The translations under genes were made by a program, and so were the position numbers. From contig NC_044577.1 of NCBI RefSeq assembly GCF_901933205.1, forward strand, positions 9,001,321-9,065,320: DNA of 64,000 nucleotides. The letters are read 5' to 3'. Shown here one piece after another: positions 12,501 to 27,059 of the stretch. Each line of letters begins with the position of its first letter. Within the stretch, counting starts at the first letter, position 1. The DNA comes from Camarhynchus parvulus. Its lineage: Eukaryota > Chordata > Aves > Passeriformes > Thraupidae. The notes beneath the pieces were generated by a model that made no database searches, was not told where the DNA came from, and saw only the letters and a list, made by a program, of their open reading frames with translations.

Positions 12501-15500
12501 CTGGAAGTCTAAGACATACAGATCATTAAACATCTGAGTCACTTCTAATACCGACACCCAAGCCACTTGGACCCTGCAAAACTTTTGAAGGGTACACGCC
12601 CTTAAGCATAAGAAGATATTTAGTCCAGATTTTTGTTCTTTACTTGCTAGTTCTAGTAATTTTTATCAAGAAAAACGTGTCCTGAAATTACTACCTATAG
12701 AGTATGTCAATACTTTTATATTAAAAAATGCTACCAGCAATATGAAGTATTTTTAAATGTAATATATATATCTGTGTTTATTCACATAATAGGTTAGGTG
12801 AAAAAACCCCACATGGGTATTATCCCATTCTTACTGATTTTTGTCTTATAACACCAGATTTTCAAAACAGAGTTTCTGCAGCAATGACAAATGTAAAGAT
12901 GCAGCTACTTTAACTTTCATATATCATTCGGTGAAGAAAAATTGTATCGGACCTTCTTTGCATAAAACCAGTAACAAGTGAGATTGGAGAGTTCTGTTTA
13001 TGTGTTTCTTAGTGGTTAAAAACCCTGAGGGGGAAATTGAAAGTTCTGTCTTAGTTATAGAATCTTTTCAGTAATGTAAACATGAGTGTAAACTCTTTGA
13101 ATAGAGTGACACTGGACATACAAATATGATCATCATAAAAACTGTGGAAAGTTTTCACTCTTTTTCTTCTCCATTAAAGGCACAGATCATAGTGAGCATT
13201 TAATCTTGCCAGCAGACTAAGAAAATTTCAGTTAAAGTTTATCTGAGACTAAATCCTAGAAGCATTTAAAGAGTAACTCTGAAATCCTGCAAAGATGTAT
13301 GCCACATATGAAGCTTTGGAGAACTGAAATCCTAATCTGTAATGAAGAAGCAATGCCCTGTACAGTAGTTTAGTTATTCCACTGCTTTCTAAATATAGCC
13401 ATGTCTGGGGGATTAAAGCAACAGCAACAAAAACAGTGCTGTAACATAAAACGTCAGGAACTGAAAGAATGGGAAATGACATAAGGAACAAGGATCACAG
13501 CTCTGCACTGAGGTCTTTAGCTGTGCAACCCAGAGGATAGATTTGCTCTTGTCTGGAAGCCAGCCCAGCTCAATTTAAAAGACCAGGTTCAGGAATTACT
13601 CAGACACAGCATGTCTGACTAGACTGGAGCAATTGAAATATTTGCCCACACAGTTGCTTATCAGACAATGTATTCTCCTTTTGACAGACCTTTCATCAAT
13701 GTTACTTAACAGTTGTTTACTCCTAGAACATCCAATTACCAATTAAATGTTATTAAAAACATTGCATCACTTTTCACTGATTTAATTCTGCTGTTTCCTC
13801 AAGAAGATGTCACGGGCCACAGGCTTTAACTTTTTCCAGCAGGCAAATCTGAACTGTAATTCTGTACTGTGCATCAAACTGCATGTCTATAAATAATGAG
13901 GGGTGACAAATGAGCACATCCAGAAACCCTGGGGTAAAACCAAAAAAATTGCTGATAGATAAACCACCTGCTAGCTTGAGGTTCTCTGCTGCAAACCAGA
14001 GGGTTTCCTCTCTTATTTTGCACAATATTTCATGGTGGCAGCCTCTGAGATTTTAAGTCTGTAAAAGCCACTGTACTGCCCATATTCCCTGTATTCACAG
14101 TAGTTGTCAAAAATCATTGCAAGGTAATTATGGTAAGCACCAAGACAGAGGAAAGAAAATGAACTAAAATGCAGATGAAGGGCGATGATTCTGAAGCTGT
14201 GGGGTGTGATCTCAATGACCTCCTGTGGGGCTGTGAAAAGGCACAGAAATGAGCTATATAGTCTTGCTGTTCCATAATTTTTGTTGTAAGATTTATTTTG
14301 CTGAATCCTAAAAGCATAATTTGCAGAAATTAGACGTTCATAAGTCACTTTACTCCTACTCTGGAGGGCACATAGGAAATTTGGGAGGGGAAGGGAGAGA
14401 AGCAGCTCTGAAACTTGAAATTAACATATTCATTTTGTGTTGTTAAAGACAAAGAATTTTTGTTTCTTGTGAACCCTGTGAATGGAAGCTATCAAATATC
14501 ATAGCCAAATCAGTAACAGACTTAGACCACTGTGGCTGTCAACAAAAAGAAGTAAAAAAACATAAGAGTTGGCTTTTAAACTGTGTGACTGGAATATATT
14601 TGTTTATCTAAAACTTATGGCTTCTTCTGCTATGGAGTCAGGCTCATCTGCAAAAGGTGTCCTGCATCTCATCTGGAAATTAATAGCTCTTCATCTCTCA
14701 TGATTTCATAAAGGAATGGTGTTTTGGATAAAAAGCCAAACAAAGGTCAATACTGTTTTCAAGAGGAGTAAAGTACTAGTTTGTTGTTTTGCTTGGTTTG
14801 TTTTGGGGTTTTCTTTACAGGGATTTTTGAACAGGAAAGAGAACCAGAAAAACACAAAATGGTGGTGCAAGACCATGAAAAATTCACATCGAAAAAAATG
14901 AAGATTTTTGATGAGCTATGTAGAAGCCATGTAAGGGTCCAAGATCATGGTCATTATTACAGTTCACAAAATTTGGGTAGTTTTACAGTGTCCAGCTTCC
15001 AGTAATGGGATGTCTCATATGAGTCTCTAGCAGGGAGGGAATCTTACCAGTTTGTCTAAGACAGGTGAAGCAGCAAATATTGTCATTATGACGGGAAAAG
15101 AGAGTTTAGCATAGTTTAAACTGAAATGAACCATTTCAGTCCTTCTCACAGAATTTGTTCTCTGAGCACTGAGGTGCTCCACTCTTTCTGGATGGGATCT
15201 TGTCACTGTGCCATGAGAAAATCCAGGTGTTTCTGCAGCCCTGGTGAAAACACTGATGCTATTTTTTTGAGAGATTTTTTTTCAGTATAGCTTTCTCCTT
15301 TTCTTTCCTGAAATCTCATCTCTCTCTGGCCACCCTGCTCCCCTTGCACCCCATCCCATTGCCTGGAGATTTGTTAGCTGTATCCAGTACATCTATTCAA
15401 AGCATGCACCAAGGCTGGGGCCCCTAGGAGAAGGAAGAATGAAAAGCTTTTTGGCAGAGTCCCTGAAACTCAGGTAGAACGAGCTCTTGAAGAATCCCAA

Positions 15501-18500
15501 ACAGCCCGAGTGCTAAAACAGCTCGTATCCATTTCTGGGACTTTCCTGTCAGTTCACATATTTATAATCTGTGGTGTTTCCTGACCTCCAGCTTTGCATC
15601 CTGGCTGCATCCTGCAATCCTAGAAATGCCTTTTGGTCCCCAAACACTCTTTCTTATAAAACTCCTGAAGTTTTTAGTTGTGTAGGCTCACTTTTCTTCC
15701 GATGCCATGGTCCATCACAGTGTTTTAAAGTATTGCTCATTTAGACAGCTACATCCTGATAAGCACAGAAAAGCAGGTTATCATATTCTTCATGGCAGGT
15801 CATGCAAGACTTTTATGCCTTATTTGTGTCCCAAATAACTTTGATCATTCCACAAAACATCCTATTAAGCATTTGCTATTTAATTATACAAATAGAAGAC
15901 AAATTTTCATATCTGGAACTGGTTTTCCTCCCTTTTGATGGAAATTGAGGTTGTTTTTCAATTTCCATTAGATCTCCTTTTTAATTATAAACCATGCTTT
16001 CTTTTATTTCAGACTAGTAAATGCAGTGGAACAAAACTGATTTCAGAGAATTAAGTTCTATTTGGATTCATTTTAATTGTATTACCACTTTGCCCATAGG
16101 GTTTGCCTTCTGTATGTGCATTTGGTAAGAGAAAACTACTTTTCAAAATAAAATATCATAAAAAATACATACTAGAAAACAATAAAAGGTGCATGGATGG
16201 GGAGGTGGAAGAGAGAAATTCATAAATATCAGTTGCTAGAGATGCTAAAATTAAGTGATAGCTATTTGCTTGCCCCAAAATTAGGTAAGCTATGAACTGA
16301 TGAGAGCTGAGCATGAATTCCATGCCATGTTCTCTATATTGTGTGTCCATCTGGCTTATTATAAATCTGCTCTGGTGAACGTGCCTCCAGCGCCCTGGGG
16401 AGTGTCACGCTCCATGCTCTGCCTCTTCCCCATCTAAATGCCTGCATCCCTGGGCAGCACTATTTACCTGAGCAATGGCTTTGGGCTGTCCTGGCCAGCT
16501 CAGCCCCAGCTGCAGCTGCAGGGCCTTGGCAGGAGCTGCCTCTTCAAGCCCTGGGCTGCCCAGCTCGGGGTGACCCTCAAGGAAATGTGAGCACAGCCAG
16601 GGAACTCACTGACCTTGTGTTCCCTGTGGTTCTTCACTGAAGATTTTAACTACTGCACTTGACCTTAATTTACTTAGAGCATTTAAAATGAGCTAAGGTT
16701 TAATACCTGCTTTTGTCCTTTTCTGAAGTGCAGCCACCATGAATTGCTTAATTAACTCATTAGGGCCCTAAGCCAAGCAGGTATCTAAGCCAACCTTGCC
16801 TTTAAGACCAATCGTGAAAGGGCTGGAACTATCCCAGCCTAAACCCACAACATGTTCTTTTCCATGCTTGAAAACCTCAGGCAACACAATGTGAAGTCAG
16901 AGTTAAAGTGTATTTGAAGACAATTTGACACACTATTTTTCTTCATTTTAAAAATGCACATAGATCTCCACTTTGCAAAAAGAATCGTTGCTTCAGTTTG
17001 TTCTTGATTTTTATTAGAAATTATTTGCAGCCTTCTAACCCCATATTCCCTTTTTTGCTTCAAGATTTCAGGTTGCCTCAGTTTACCTTGTTATCCAGAT
17101 TCCTTCCACTTAGCCAGAAGCAATATTAAAGGGGGGCAGCAAATGTAATAGAGCTGTGTTACTTCTCTTGTCTTTTGCTGTAAAAACTTTCTCTGGAGTA
17201 CAGGTTTTTACTGTTTTGTTGTTTTACTTTTTACTGGTTTACTTTTTTATTAGCAAATGATAATTAAGTTGGAAAGTGGCAGCAAAAAGCATTACTCACA
17301 GTGGAAAGTTATGCTTTGAAGTAAGGCTTCTTAGTCTTTTCTAAGGAAAGAACATAACAAGCAGTAAGACAGGGAAGCACATCTGTCATCTGAATTAGAT
17401 ACAACTAGTAAGTAAAATACAGAAACCAAAATAACAAATGGTATATTGTAAATCACATCCTCCTTTATCCTGATGGCACAAAAAGGGACTTAGGAGTATG
17501 CTTTGTTTGTGCTAGAAATTTTCTTAGCAATTTTAAGAGTTTTGTAAGTTGCTTCTGCACCCTATACTATGTGGTAATTTTCTCCGTTAATTACACCTTA
17601 AATTCCAAATTCTGTGGAATAAATCTGCTCTTTCATGCAAGTAAGCTCCAATGGATTAGAAGAATATAGGAAGAGTAAAAGATGTTGGCTGGAGAACAAA
17701 ACCCCATTATGTTTCCCACCATGGAGAAAGTGAGATTCCATAATGTTCTACTGTTCCATTTTTTGCTTTTATGGAGGAAAAAAATACTTTGTGTTTCCCT
17801 TCAATGAGAATTGTTAAGCATTCTCTTGCTTATCCCCCAGAATAAAAATTTTGGTTACATATTTTAATCAGAATTATAAATAAATTATAATAAATTATTA
17901 TTATTTTATATTTCTGAGACTTGAATACAAACATTTCATTACCATAATTTAGATTAGTTTTAGTACTTTTATTGTTTTAGATTTTGCTAGCATACAGACC
18001 AGTATTTCTTTGTGCAGAGTTATATTTTATTCAACCAACAGAAAGATCTCTTCATCACACAAGTTTAGGTTTTTCTACCATAAGCTGACTTCCCTGCGAT
18101 CTGCATGTCAACCCCTAACCCATTCTTCCTGTGAAATGAAAGAAGTGGGAAAAAGAAAAAGAGGAAATATTGCCTTTTAATTCTATGATACAGTGACTCT
18201 ATGGGAGGATAAATGCAGCCCTTTTTCCATGAGCAACAGGTAGCCATAAAGCTGGAGGCAGCAGCACTCCCTGTTCTCCTGGCAGTACCTACATCTGACC
18301 TGTTCATTCATACTCAAGGCAGCTACTGGCCTTTATAAAGAGAAGAAAAAAGCTAAATTCTTTTTTTATAAATACATTCACTACGTTTAGGAATCAGTCC
18401 AGATGAGGGAGGGAGTATTTCTCAAATATGCCACTAACCATCGCTTTAAAAATACTGAAATAAGCAGAAGCATGCTGATTATTTTGGAGTAAATCTCATT

Positions 18501-18547
18501 GCCAGCAAAGTAAATTCTGCTCTCTTAGAAAATTTTTCCTGCTAGAA
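9572..18547. other. AT-rich non-coding DNA with one GC-rich patch
   Basis: No convincing gene. The longest open frames are about 80-111 codons, without recognisable domains. An AT-only low-complexity run lies near 17874-17912. The interval 16380-16600 is clearly richer in G+C than its surroundings and includes the 12-bp palindrome ctgcagctgcag at 16510-16521. It has few CpG dinucleotides, so it is not a typical CpG island. No CR1 or LTR signature was seen. Confidence 0.55.
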
Positions 18548-18571
18548 ATATATATATATATATATATATAT
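18548..18571. repeat. (AT)12 microsatellite
   Basis: An uninterrupted run of 12 AT dinucleotides, flanked by ordinary AT-rich sequence. Confidence 0.95.
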
Positions 18572-21387
18572 GTATCTCAAAGAAGTAGTCTATTGGACTG
18601 AGACAAATCAATCAATAGTGTTTCCTTAGGAATTCTATGAGTCACTTCTTTAAGAGCCTTCCCCCATGTGGTCATTTCTGTAAAGTTTTACCACGTGTGG
18701 TCAATACAAGGGCACTGCACACACCCTCCAGCAGCCATGGAGCCATCATATCCTGCTTTTAGATGTGTACTTTATGTACTGGTGAAGAAAACCTATGTAA
18801 ATATGGACTGAATATTCCTATTTTGTGCTTCCACTTCAGTATGCTGCAGAGAAATCTGTTTGAGTATTTCACAAAGCTATTTCTGAAGTTTTTTGTTCTC
18901 TGGTTCAATTGCTTAAGAAGCCAAAATTCAAGAGGTATATGCAAATGTTTGAGTTGGTTATCTGACTGAGCACATCTGAAGGGTTATCTCCTTTTTCTCT
19001 GAGAATTTCAAGCTCATTTTTTCTGTATCCACTAGCATTCTCAAAATGTAGTGTTTGAAGTTAGTGACAAGACAGATACAACAGCAAATTGGAAGGGCCA
19101 TGGGAAGGATCTTGCAGCACAGTAATAACTTCACCTTTTTAGTGTAAGAAATCTTTAAACAGAAGTACAGAATTACTCCATTTGGTGATAAATCCCTGGG
19201 CCATAGCACCTTGAATGCCTGCATCTAGATGAGCCAGGTAATTTTATGGACTGACTGGAAATTCCAGATGACAATTAAAACCATGTAAAAATTACATGCA
19301 CTAGGAAGCCAATCTACTCTTATCAGCTTTCAAAGACTTGCAAGACAGATTCCTTCCTCTCATTTTTCTCATACTTGTTCTTTTTTTCATTCTCTGTGAA
19401 GAGATAAAGCATTAAATTAATTTTGAAGATACTCTAATGGCTTACCACAGTAACATTTACCTGCTCCATGTACAGAGGGTTTCAAGAGCATTTAAAAAGG
19501 AGCACAGCACAATCTATTTTTCTCCATTCATTGGAAAATTTAGAGCCAAGTTTTGTGACAGGTAAAAAACAGTACAGTCTTGAAAGTCTTCTAGCTTGAG
19601 CTGAAGAATGTGGGAAGAAGGGGGTTAACAGGGAAAGCACTGCAATTGCAGTTTGGAGATCAGTAATTGTGAAGTGAAAACCCCTGCATCATCACAACCA
19701 AATTTAGATAAATTTTCTTTTCAGATGATAAAGGTTCATCATTGACCTGTTCTTCTGTTGCATTATTTGTGCAGCTGCTTGTGTTCCTATTAGTGGTTAG
19801 AGTATTTACAGCCTATCTACCTGATTGTACAACAGCTTTTATAAAATTCCCTGCAAAAATCTTGCAGAATAGGTGAAATTTCAGAATGTGTTTTTAGAAA
19901 GATATAAACTCTATTACATGGTGATTATCACGTTGACTCTATAACATATTTTTTTAAAATAATTAAACTGCTCAGATTAGTTTTACCCTCTGCTTGATTG
20001 CTATATGGGTAGCTGTAATTAACCTCTACTGATGTTAATTATGCACAAAGTGGGATCTTGGAGCTGCTGACCATGCAATTTGTTAAACAACTCAGAAGGT
20101 GCTATGGCTTGCATAGTGTTACTATGCACTCTTTCAACTTATGGCACAATGAGAAGTCAAAGTGGTGAGAGTTGTGCTTTGAAAAAAGTTTGCAGAGTTC
20201 GCTCAGTAAAGTCATTGAAGTTCATTTGTCTCCAAGTCAAAATTAGTAGAGGTGTCACCAAGGTATCTCTGTAAATGTCCTGCTGTGAAAGGCTTGTAGA
20301 AATTGATCAAGCCAAATTAGATGTGATTAAATTCCTCAAAGGACTCCTTTCATGAAGGCCCAGTTCCACTAAGAGCCTGTAGACAGAACAGGAACACCAT
20401 TCCATGTAGTCCCTCTGCACTGGCTTTACAGATGCTGGCAGGAGCTTCACAAAAGATGGAACAGTGAGGACACAGGACAACATCTCTTTCATGTTGTAAC
20501 GGTGTTGGTATTTCAATAGAAAGCTGCTCAGGGAGTTATCCTATGTAAAGATGAAATTTTATAGGTCAGTTTGTAAGATTTGTAGGAAAAATTCTCACTC
20601 TATTACCCTACACAGGATTAACTTCTGTTTCACAGGGATCAAACCAGTTTATCAGCGCACAGCTTCTCCAAGCTGCGAGCAATGCTAGAATTAGAATTGC
20701 AAATAGTTCTACAAACAGACTTTAGCAATTAGATTGAAGCAGCCCGTTTTCTGTTAAAATGAAGAAAGCTTAACTGGTTAAAATGTGTGTTTAAATGTTG
20801 TGTTAAAACAAAACATCAAGCTTGTGATTTGTTTGTAAACAAGTGCAGCAAAGAACCCAGGATAGAAGTTTTCCAGTAGCAACTGGGAGCTCAAGTATCA
20901 ATCTCTATCACTAGGACTGGAGCCTGTGGGGCCTCTGAAAATATCTAGTATTTGATAATCACTTTATGGAAATATGGTCTTTATATTCCAGTTCTGTTGG
21001 ATAGGAGGAATAGCTAGGAGTAAAAATGTTCTGTTTAAGATGCTGGTCTTGTGCCAAATTCTTATGATCCACATGGCCATTTAGATTTATAGAGTTCCTC
21101 GGTGCAAAGAAAGCTCTCCAGAGTTAGTCCCTCACTTGTGCACTTTCTAGCCATAGAAAATATCTAGCAATAACTTGATAGTTTGGTATTCTTTCCATAC
21201 TGACTAAATTGTTTCAATATCAGCAGAAAAATAAATATCAATGCCTTATTAATATCATTTCTTCATATTACCGAATTTAATTTCACTGATGGTTTTGTGT
21301 AACTTGAATTAAAACTCACAATATAATAGTAGGACTAAGCCAATATAATATGAAAACTTATTTGGAAAAATATCATTGCAATTGTAA

Positions 21388-21400
21388 TTTTTTTTTTTTT
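21388..21400. repeat. Poly(T) tract, 13 bases
   Basis: A homopolymer T run followed by AT-rich sequence. It has no flanking duplication or upstream polyadenylation signal that would mark a retroposed tail. Confidence 0.9.
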
Positions 21401-22398
21401 AATATTTAGGAAGCAAAAAGTTAAAAAAGGTTGAGTCAACATTTCTTTACATGGACTAGAAATCGGGACATCTTTATGGCTGAAGAAGCTTCAGAAAGTT
21501 TTTTTTTCCTTCAATTCTATGGCTTCAGTAAATTCTTACAAATGCTTTCTAGTAGAAGGAATCCTAAACACTGTCCTTCTGCTCTCCTGTTATCATTCTT
21601 TCCCTGGGAAGTTGTACTCACTGCATAAAAGAAGAGGCAGTCCACGGGAAGGGATAGTCTTTTTGTTTGTCAGCTAAAACTAACAGCCCAATGCTAGGAC
21701 TGGTGGTTAAGTGTTCTGCATTTCCAACTACAGGTTCTTAGCATGTTGCTTGTTTCTTATATATACATCACATACACAATGCATATGGATTTGAAGAATT
21801 ACATAAAGAGCGTTACAAAATGTTAGAGCAGACAAATGGTTTCCCCAAGGCACCTGTCTGAGGTTTCTAAGCAGAATTTACCTTCTGTATCTTTGAGCTT
21901 GTTTTCAGATAGTTTGCAATATGTAACAAATTCGCTGGGACTGCTGTGAAGGCTCTTGGTAAACACCTTGGTCAGGGAAAACTTGGGAATCCACCATCTG
22001 CCTTTAGGGCAAGACCTAGATACTGGAACCTTTTCTATCTCTCTCTTTCTGTGTTGCCTTTACAAAGATAACTAAGTCCCGTCTTAAAAGCCCTTACTGT
22101 GGAAAGCAGCCCAATGGAAATACACCTTCCTTCAGGAACTCCCTCTGTCACCAAGCAGACCAAGTGCTGGGGTGCCAGAAGCTGTGTACATCCAGGGTTA
22201 AATACTCTATTTTTCACTTGCATTAAGTAGGAAGGCCAGATGCAGCATCTCATCAGCATCAGCAAGCCTGACCATATCTACTTCCAGAACTACTTCAGGT
22301 GTCTCCACAAATCAGTGTCAAGCATAGCACGGCCCAGCTCTGTGCCTCAAAGACAGAGCAGTTGGTTTTAATCTACAAGTAAAATAACATTAATAAAT

Positions 22399-22415
22399 AA
22401 AAAAAAAAAAAAAAA
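22399..22415. repeat. Poly(A) tract, 17 bases
   Basis: A17 is preceded immediately by an overlapping AATAAATAA motif. It could be the tail of an old plus-strand retroposed copy, but the upstream sequence resembles no known transcript and no flanking target-site duplication was found. Simple slippage is the simpler reading. Confidence 0.9.
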
Positions 22416-25400
22416 GGATAGCTTTGCTTCCAGCTTCTTAAACTGTATTTCAGGCTTCTATAGCCAGGAAAATTAGTTTTCTTACATCATATCCAGGAAT
22501 GTAAACATTTCTTTATGCAGGGACTTATATGTGAAATATGCTATTAGATCACTGTTTAGGGCATTAAATTGTCTTTCCAACAGAGTTTTGGAGAGGAGTT
22601 TGTTTCACCAGCTTAAAAGTCGGAAATCCTCCACAGACCTTGCTGAATTTTGTCCCTGGGGGAAAAAGAGGCCAAGATTTCACCTTGATCTTTTGATTAG
22701 TGGTTTACAAAGTTTAATATAGTACCTAAAGTTGATTTATTTGATGATTAATTTAATACTTCTAGTTCATGTTATCTTTGAATGTAAATTTAAGTTTCAA
22801 GTTTCTGAAGCACTTTTGACCAAAAAAATTCACTGTTGTTAATAGTTATCTCTCATGGCTCCAAATTCAATCCATATTTGGCCAGAAACCTTTACTTTGT
22901 CAATACAATTCTAAGTGAGCATAGAAAACAGAAATTGAAAATCTGTATCAGCAATACCTGTACCAAGATGGGTCACAAGTTTATTCCAGTCTGCCATAAT
23001 GTAAAATGAGAACTGAACAAATTCTTTTACAAGGGAACTTCAAAATAGTCCACATACAAATAAAGAAAACAGCAGGTGGTAATTGCAGGTGTTTACAACA
23101 TACCATATTGGTCCTTGTTTTTCAAGTATTTTAAACATGAAAATGTGCTTTCTGTAACTTTTTTATTTATGTTGCCTCTTCCTGCTACAGAACTGACAAG
23201 TTCATCAAACAAAACATGCTGCAGCTTTTCTTATCTGGATTGTTTAATATCTCACTTATTTGAGCAGAATCCAAATTTAAGCCTAACCATTTTTAGTAAT
23301 TTTCGATTGTCAACAAATTTATTAGAAGTATAAAGAAACTTTTTTAGCCTACCATGTAATTTAAGGAAAATAATTAAGTCTATTATGAAAAATTATTGTG
23401 TTTACTTGGGAGATGCTCAGGCAGCTTTGTGTCTTCACTGCTCTCACACCCCTGAGCTCACACTGGTGTAAATGCCAGTGCTCCATGTTTACACTGAGAA
23501 AGATTCCCTATGTGTATGAATATTGGATGGAAAGGAAATAAAACAAATATTTGGCTGAGTTCTTGTCTAGAAAAGAAATAAAAATTAAACTAAGCTATCC
23601 CCAAAGCCCACAATTTCATCTTGAAACAGAAAGTCAAGCTACCCAATTATTAAAAGGAAGCTTCTTCTGAAAAAGTTCTATGAATGTTTTAATACTTTAA
23701 GTATTTATGAATAGGTGATGTAAGAGACATAAATATTGCAAAGAAACTGAGTCCACCTCTCAAAGTAACAGTTATTTTGCTACCATTTAAACAAATATTC
23801 TGTTGCTTTGCTATCAAACCAATCTGTGGTTTTTTACTTCAAAATTCCTCTTCTATCAATTCATAATACTTAATCTCTTAATAAACTTTTCAAAAGTCAC
23901 TGATGGCTATTAATTTGCTGCCAAAACCCTCTCTTCTAATTTTAACAGACAGAAAGGTGAATTAGCCTTGGCCCTTTCCCAAAGTGTGAGCCTGCCACTT
24001 TAATGATAAAAAAGGAAGAGGAGAGCAGAATTTTTTGTCTTCCAGCGTGGCATGCTCATGTCAGGCATATCCATTCCAAATTAACTTTATTTTAATGATA
24101 TTACTTTTGTGTCACTGCATATCCTGATTGCTCTGTGGTTGTTAAAATAATAGAAGTGGAAATCTACTAAACAATATACCGTATTTGGGGGAGGTGGGGG
24201 AAATCCCAAACAGATAGAGTTAAATGTCTACATCTGCATGAAATGGTACAGTTCAAGCAGAAACAGTTTTGCACCTCCTTATTGTTGTTAGAGACCATAA
24301 GAGATGGGAATACTTTAATATATGATGCCCATGTTGTACTGACTGAAGGCATTATTTGTGGTTTATTTAAATATGGATTAAAAATATTAAGAAGGAAGCC
24401 TTAAAAATTGATAATATATCTCCAAGAAAGAGCAGAACCTGCTGGGGATACAGCAGCACCCTGAAACAAATGTGCGGTCAGCTTCTTCCATGCTAAAATG
24501 AGCAGGAACTAAATCAGCAGCTTTAGAGTGTTTAAGATGTATATCCTGCCTGCCAGGGCTTAGCTGCTGAATTAAATCTATTGCTGGGGTGTCCAGTGTG
24601 TCTATATACTATGCTAATTATAAAATAGCAACCTGGATTTTCAAGGGAACCTCAGTGTGGCTCTGTAACAGTGACAGTGACAGTGTGGTCATAGCTTTAA
24701 GCAGATAGATATCATTGACATTAATAAAGGGGACGTCCCCACTGCTTATTAGAGCCAGCTCTGGCCCCACACCAGAGACCTGTGCTCATCTGGGGCCTCT
24801 TCAGCTGACCTGAAGGTTGATCTGAGTGACTTGTCCCCAGTGTTTCTACTTTCTGAACACTGCTTTCTTCCATGGTTTTTGGGACTATCAGAACTATAAA
24901 GCTTGTGCAGAGATGAAGGTTGTTGGTGATAACCATAAATTTTGAGAAAAACAGGTTTTGTCATTTCTATTAAAGCTGATTAGAAATGTTTTGACAGAAT
25001 CTGATCAGATTACTTAAATTCAAAATTAGCTGAATACGGTAAAAGTAAGCAGTTGGTCTCATTTTGACCAAAGCTGAACGAAAAATACAAATTCCCAGGA
25101 GACTGGAAGCTGTGTTTCCAAAATCCACTGATAGGTCATGTCCAGAAAGCCTCACAGATCCATTTAAGCTCTCTGCAGGCTGTGCCTGCTTTAAAAATTA
25201 GGATTATTCAGCCTCACTACAAATCAGGTACATATAGTTTGCTAGCCAAAAACAATAGAAGAAAAAAGAAAATAACCCATCCATAATCAGCTCACAGTTT
25301 AGGAAAAAAAAAATTGTAGGCTTATTTCAGTAGTAAGGTTTAAGAGGTGAATGTTCTGCCAGTACACGTATGATACTGAAACAATAGCATTAAAAGCAAC

Positions 25401-27059
25401 AGTGCCCAAACCCTGGGCACACTTCTGTCAATAAATCTCCACCAATTCAGGGCTTCTGATGGTTGGGCTTGGCATTTTAATCTAGCCATTGTCAATTCCA
25501 CTTCTGTTTTTATTAATCATAGCAGTGATGTCTGAATAACTAACTGCGGAGAAATTGGATTTAAGGGTTGGTATTAAAGAATAGAATGTACAAGTACAAA
25601 ACTGACGAGCAGGAAGATATATATTGGTTTTTTTCGGTGATACGTATTGCTGCATACACCTTCAAGGTATCTGTGCAATTTAAGTGTGTTTGCTGGCAGC
25701 TGTCACTGGCATCATCCATCAGAACAAGAGCCCTGGCCAGTGACACTTTGCTGAGGTGCTGAAGGGATATGGATTTTAATTCTGAGCAGCTTTAAATGAC
25801 AGATAGAGGGACAGATGAATGCCAGAAAAAAAGGAAGCATGATAGAGTTTGCACAATTATACATAATTAAGCCATTTTTCTTGTAAAAGTAGCAGCTGGA
25901 CTGTTGCTACTGTTGCTGTAGTTACTGCACAGAATTCTTCCCAAGTTCAGTGTACTTTTACCACCTCTCTTCAAGCAAATCACTATGGGTGTCATTGAGA
26001 GGGGATTCAGGGATTACAAACACTGGACTTCTGCTGGGATCTGAGATGTGTTGGAACACCTTTTTGCTTTGCTTCCTCTTGGCCTCCTTTTTTATTACAT
26101 ACAATGAAGCACCTTGATAATATGCTCAAGAAACCATACTTGTGTCATCAGAAATGTTCTCTGAGGATGCAGGGGTGGGGGGAGAACTACAGTGATTTGC
26201 CTGAAAACATCCATAATTTCCTGAAGAAGGGAAAGATTAATGTTGGCAGACCTGGCAGCATCCCCCTCTGACACAGGTGTCTACCCCTATGTTAAATGCA
26301 GAGCTTAAGGACCTTTAGCTGCCTGACATGTTTTTCCCTCCTCTGGATATTGTACTTTGTCCTGTCATTCAGGTCTTTGGCTGCCAGGTTCAAAATCAAA
26401 CAGATTTACTTAGGAATTTAATAAATAGATCATTGTTAATCACATTTACCTTGACTTGATTAAACTCTAAACTCCACAGCAGATTAGAGAACATCCCTGT
26501 GACCAAGCTGATAGACTGGAGGAAGCAGTGGTGGTAACAACATATGACTGTGAGGGCATTTTAATTTAGATCAGCGTGAGGAAAAACCATCACCAGAAGA
26601 AAGAAAGAATGAAGGACATTGTGCTTCAGGAACTCCTCCCAGGCTCCATTATCAAACCAGGGGTGTTGGTGCTGTTGCTGACCATGCCCTGTGTGATCCC
26701 ACGAGGAATGTGGTTGTTTCCATAGCCATGGGATGCTTTACCTGAGTGGTGCAGACATGGATTGCACTTTCACATTTTAACACAACTGGAGATTCTCTGC
26801 AACTACAACTCCAAAAAGAAATAATTGAAGCCATCAGTGGTCTGATATCAGCTGGAGTACAGCATGGATAGTAGCCTCAGGCTCGGTTTGCTATACTTAG
26901 AACTTAAAACCAGAAAATTCTGAGCTTCAGACTGTACCATCACCTAAAGGCTTCCACTGCTCCAGTATGAGACAGTTTGGGGATTACTGGGGGCCTTTGC
27001 CAGGGAATGCAGCACAGGGGACCCTTCTCTAGCACTCAGAAATCTGAGAAGTTTACAAG

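Larger units (their letters stand above)
18572..26880. other. AT-rich non-coding DNA, no gene seen
   Basis: Open frames reach only 88 codons and match nothing I recognise. The sequence holds a T13 tract (21388-21400), an A17 tract (22399-22415) and a short run of acagtg units near 24667-24685. No RNA gene, CR1 tail or LTR structure was recognised. Confidence 0.55.

Noticed and set aside
22399..22415. Poly(A) tract as the tail of a processed pseudogene
   Set aside because: The adjacent AATAAA overlaps the tract, and the upstream sequence matches no gene I recognise.
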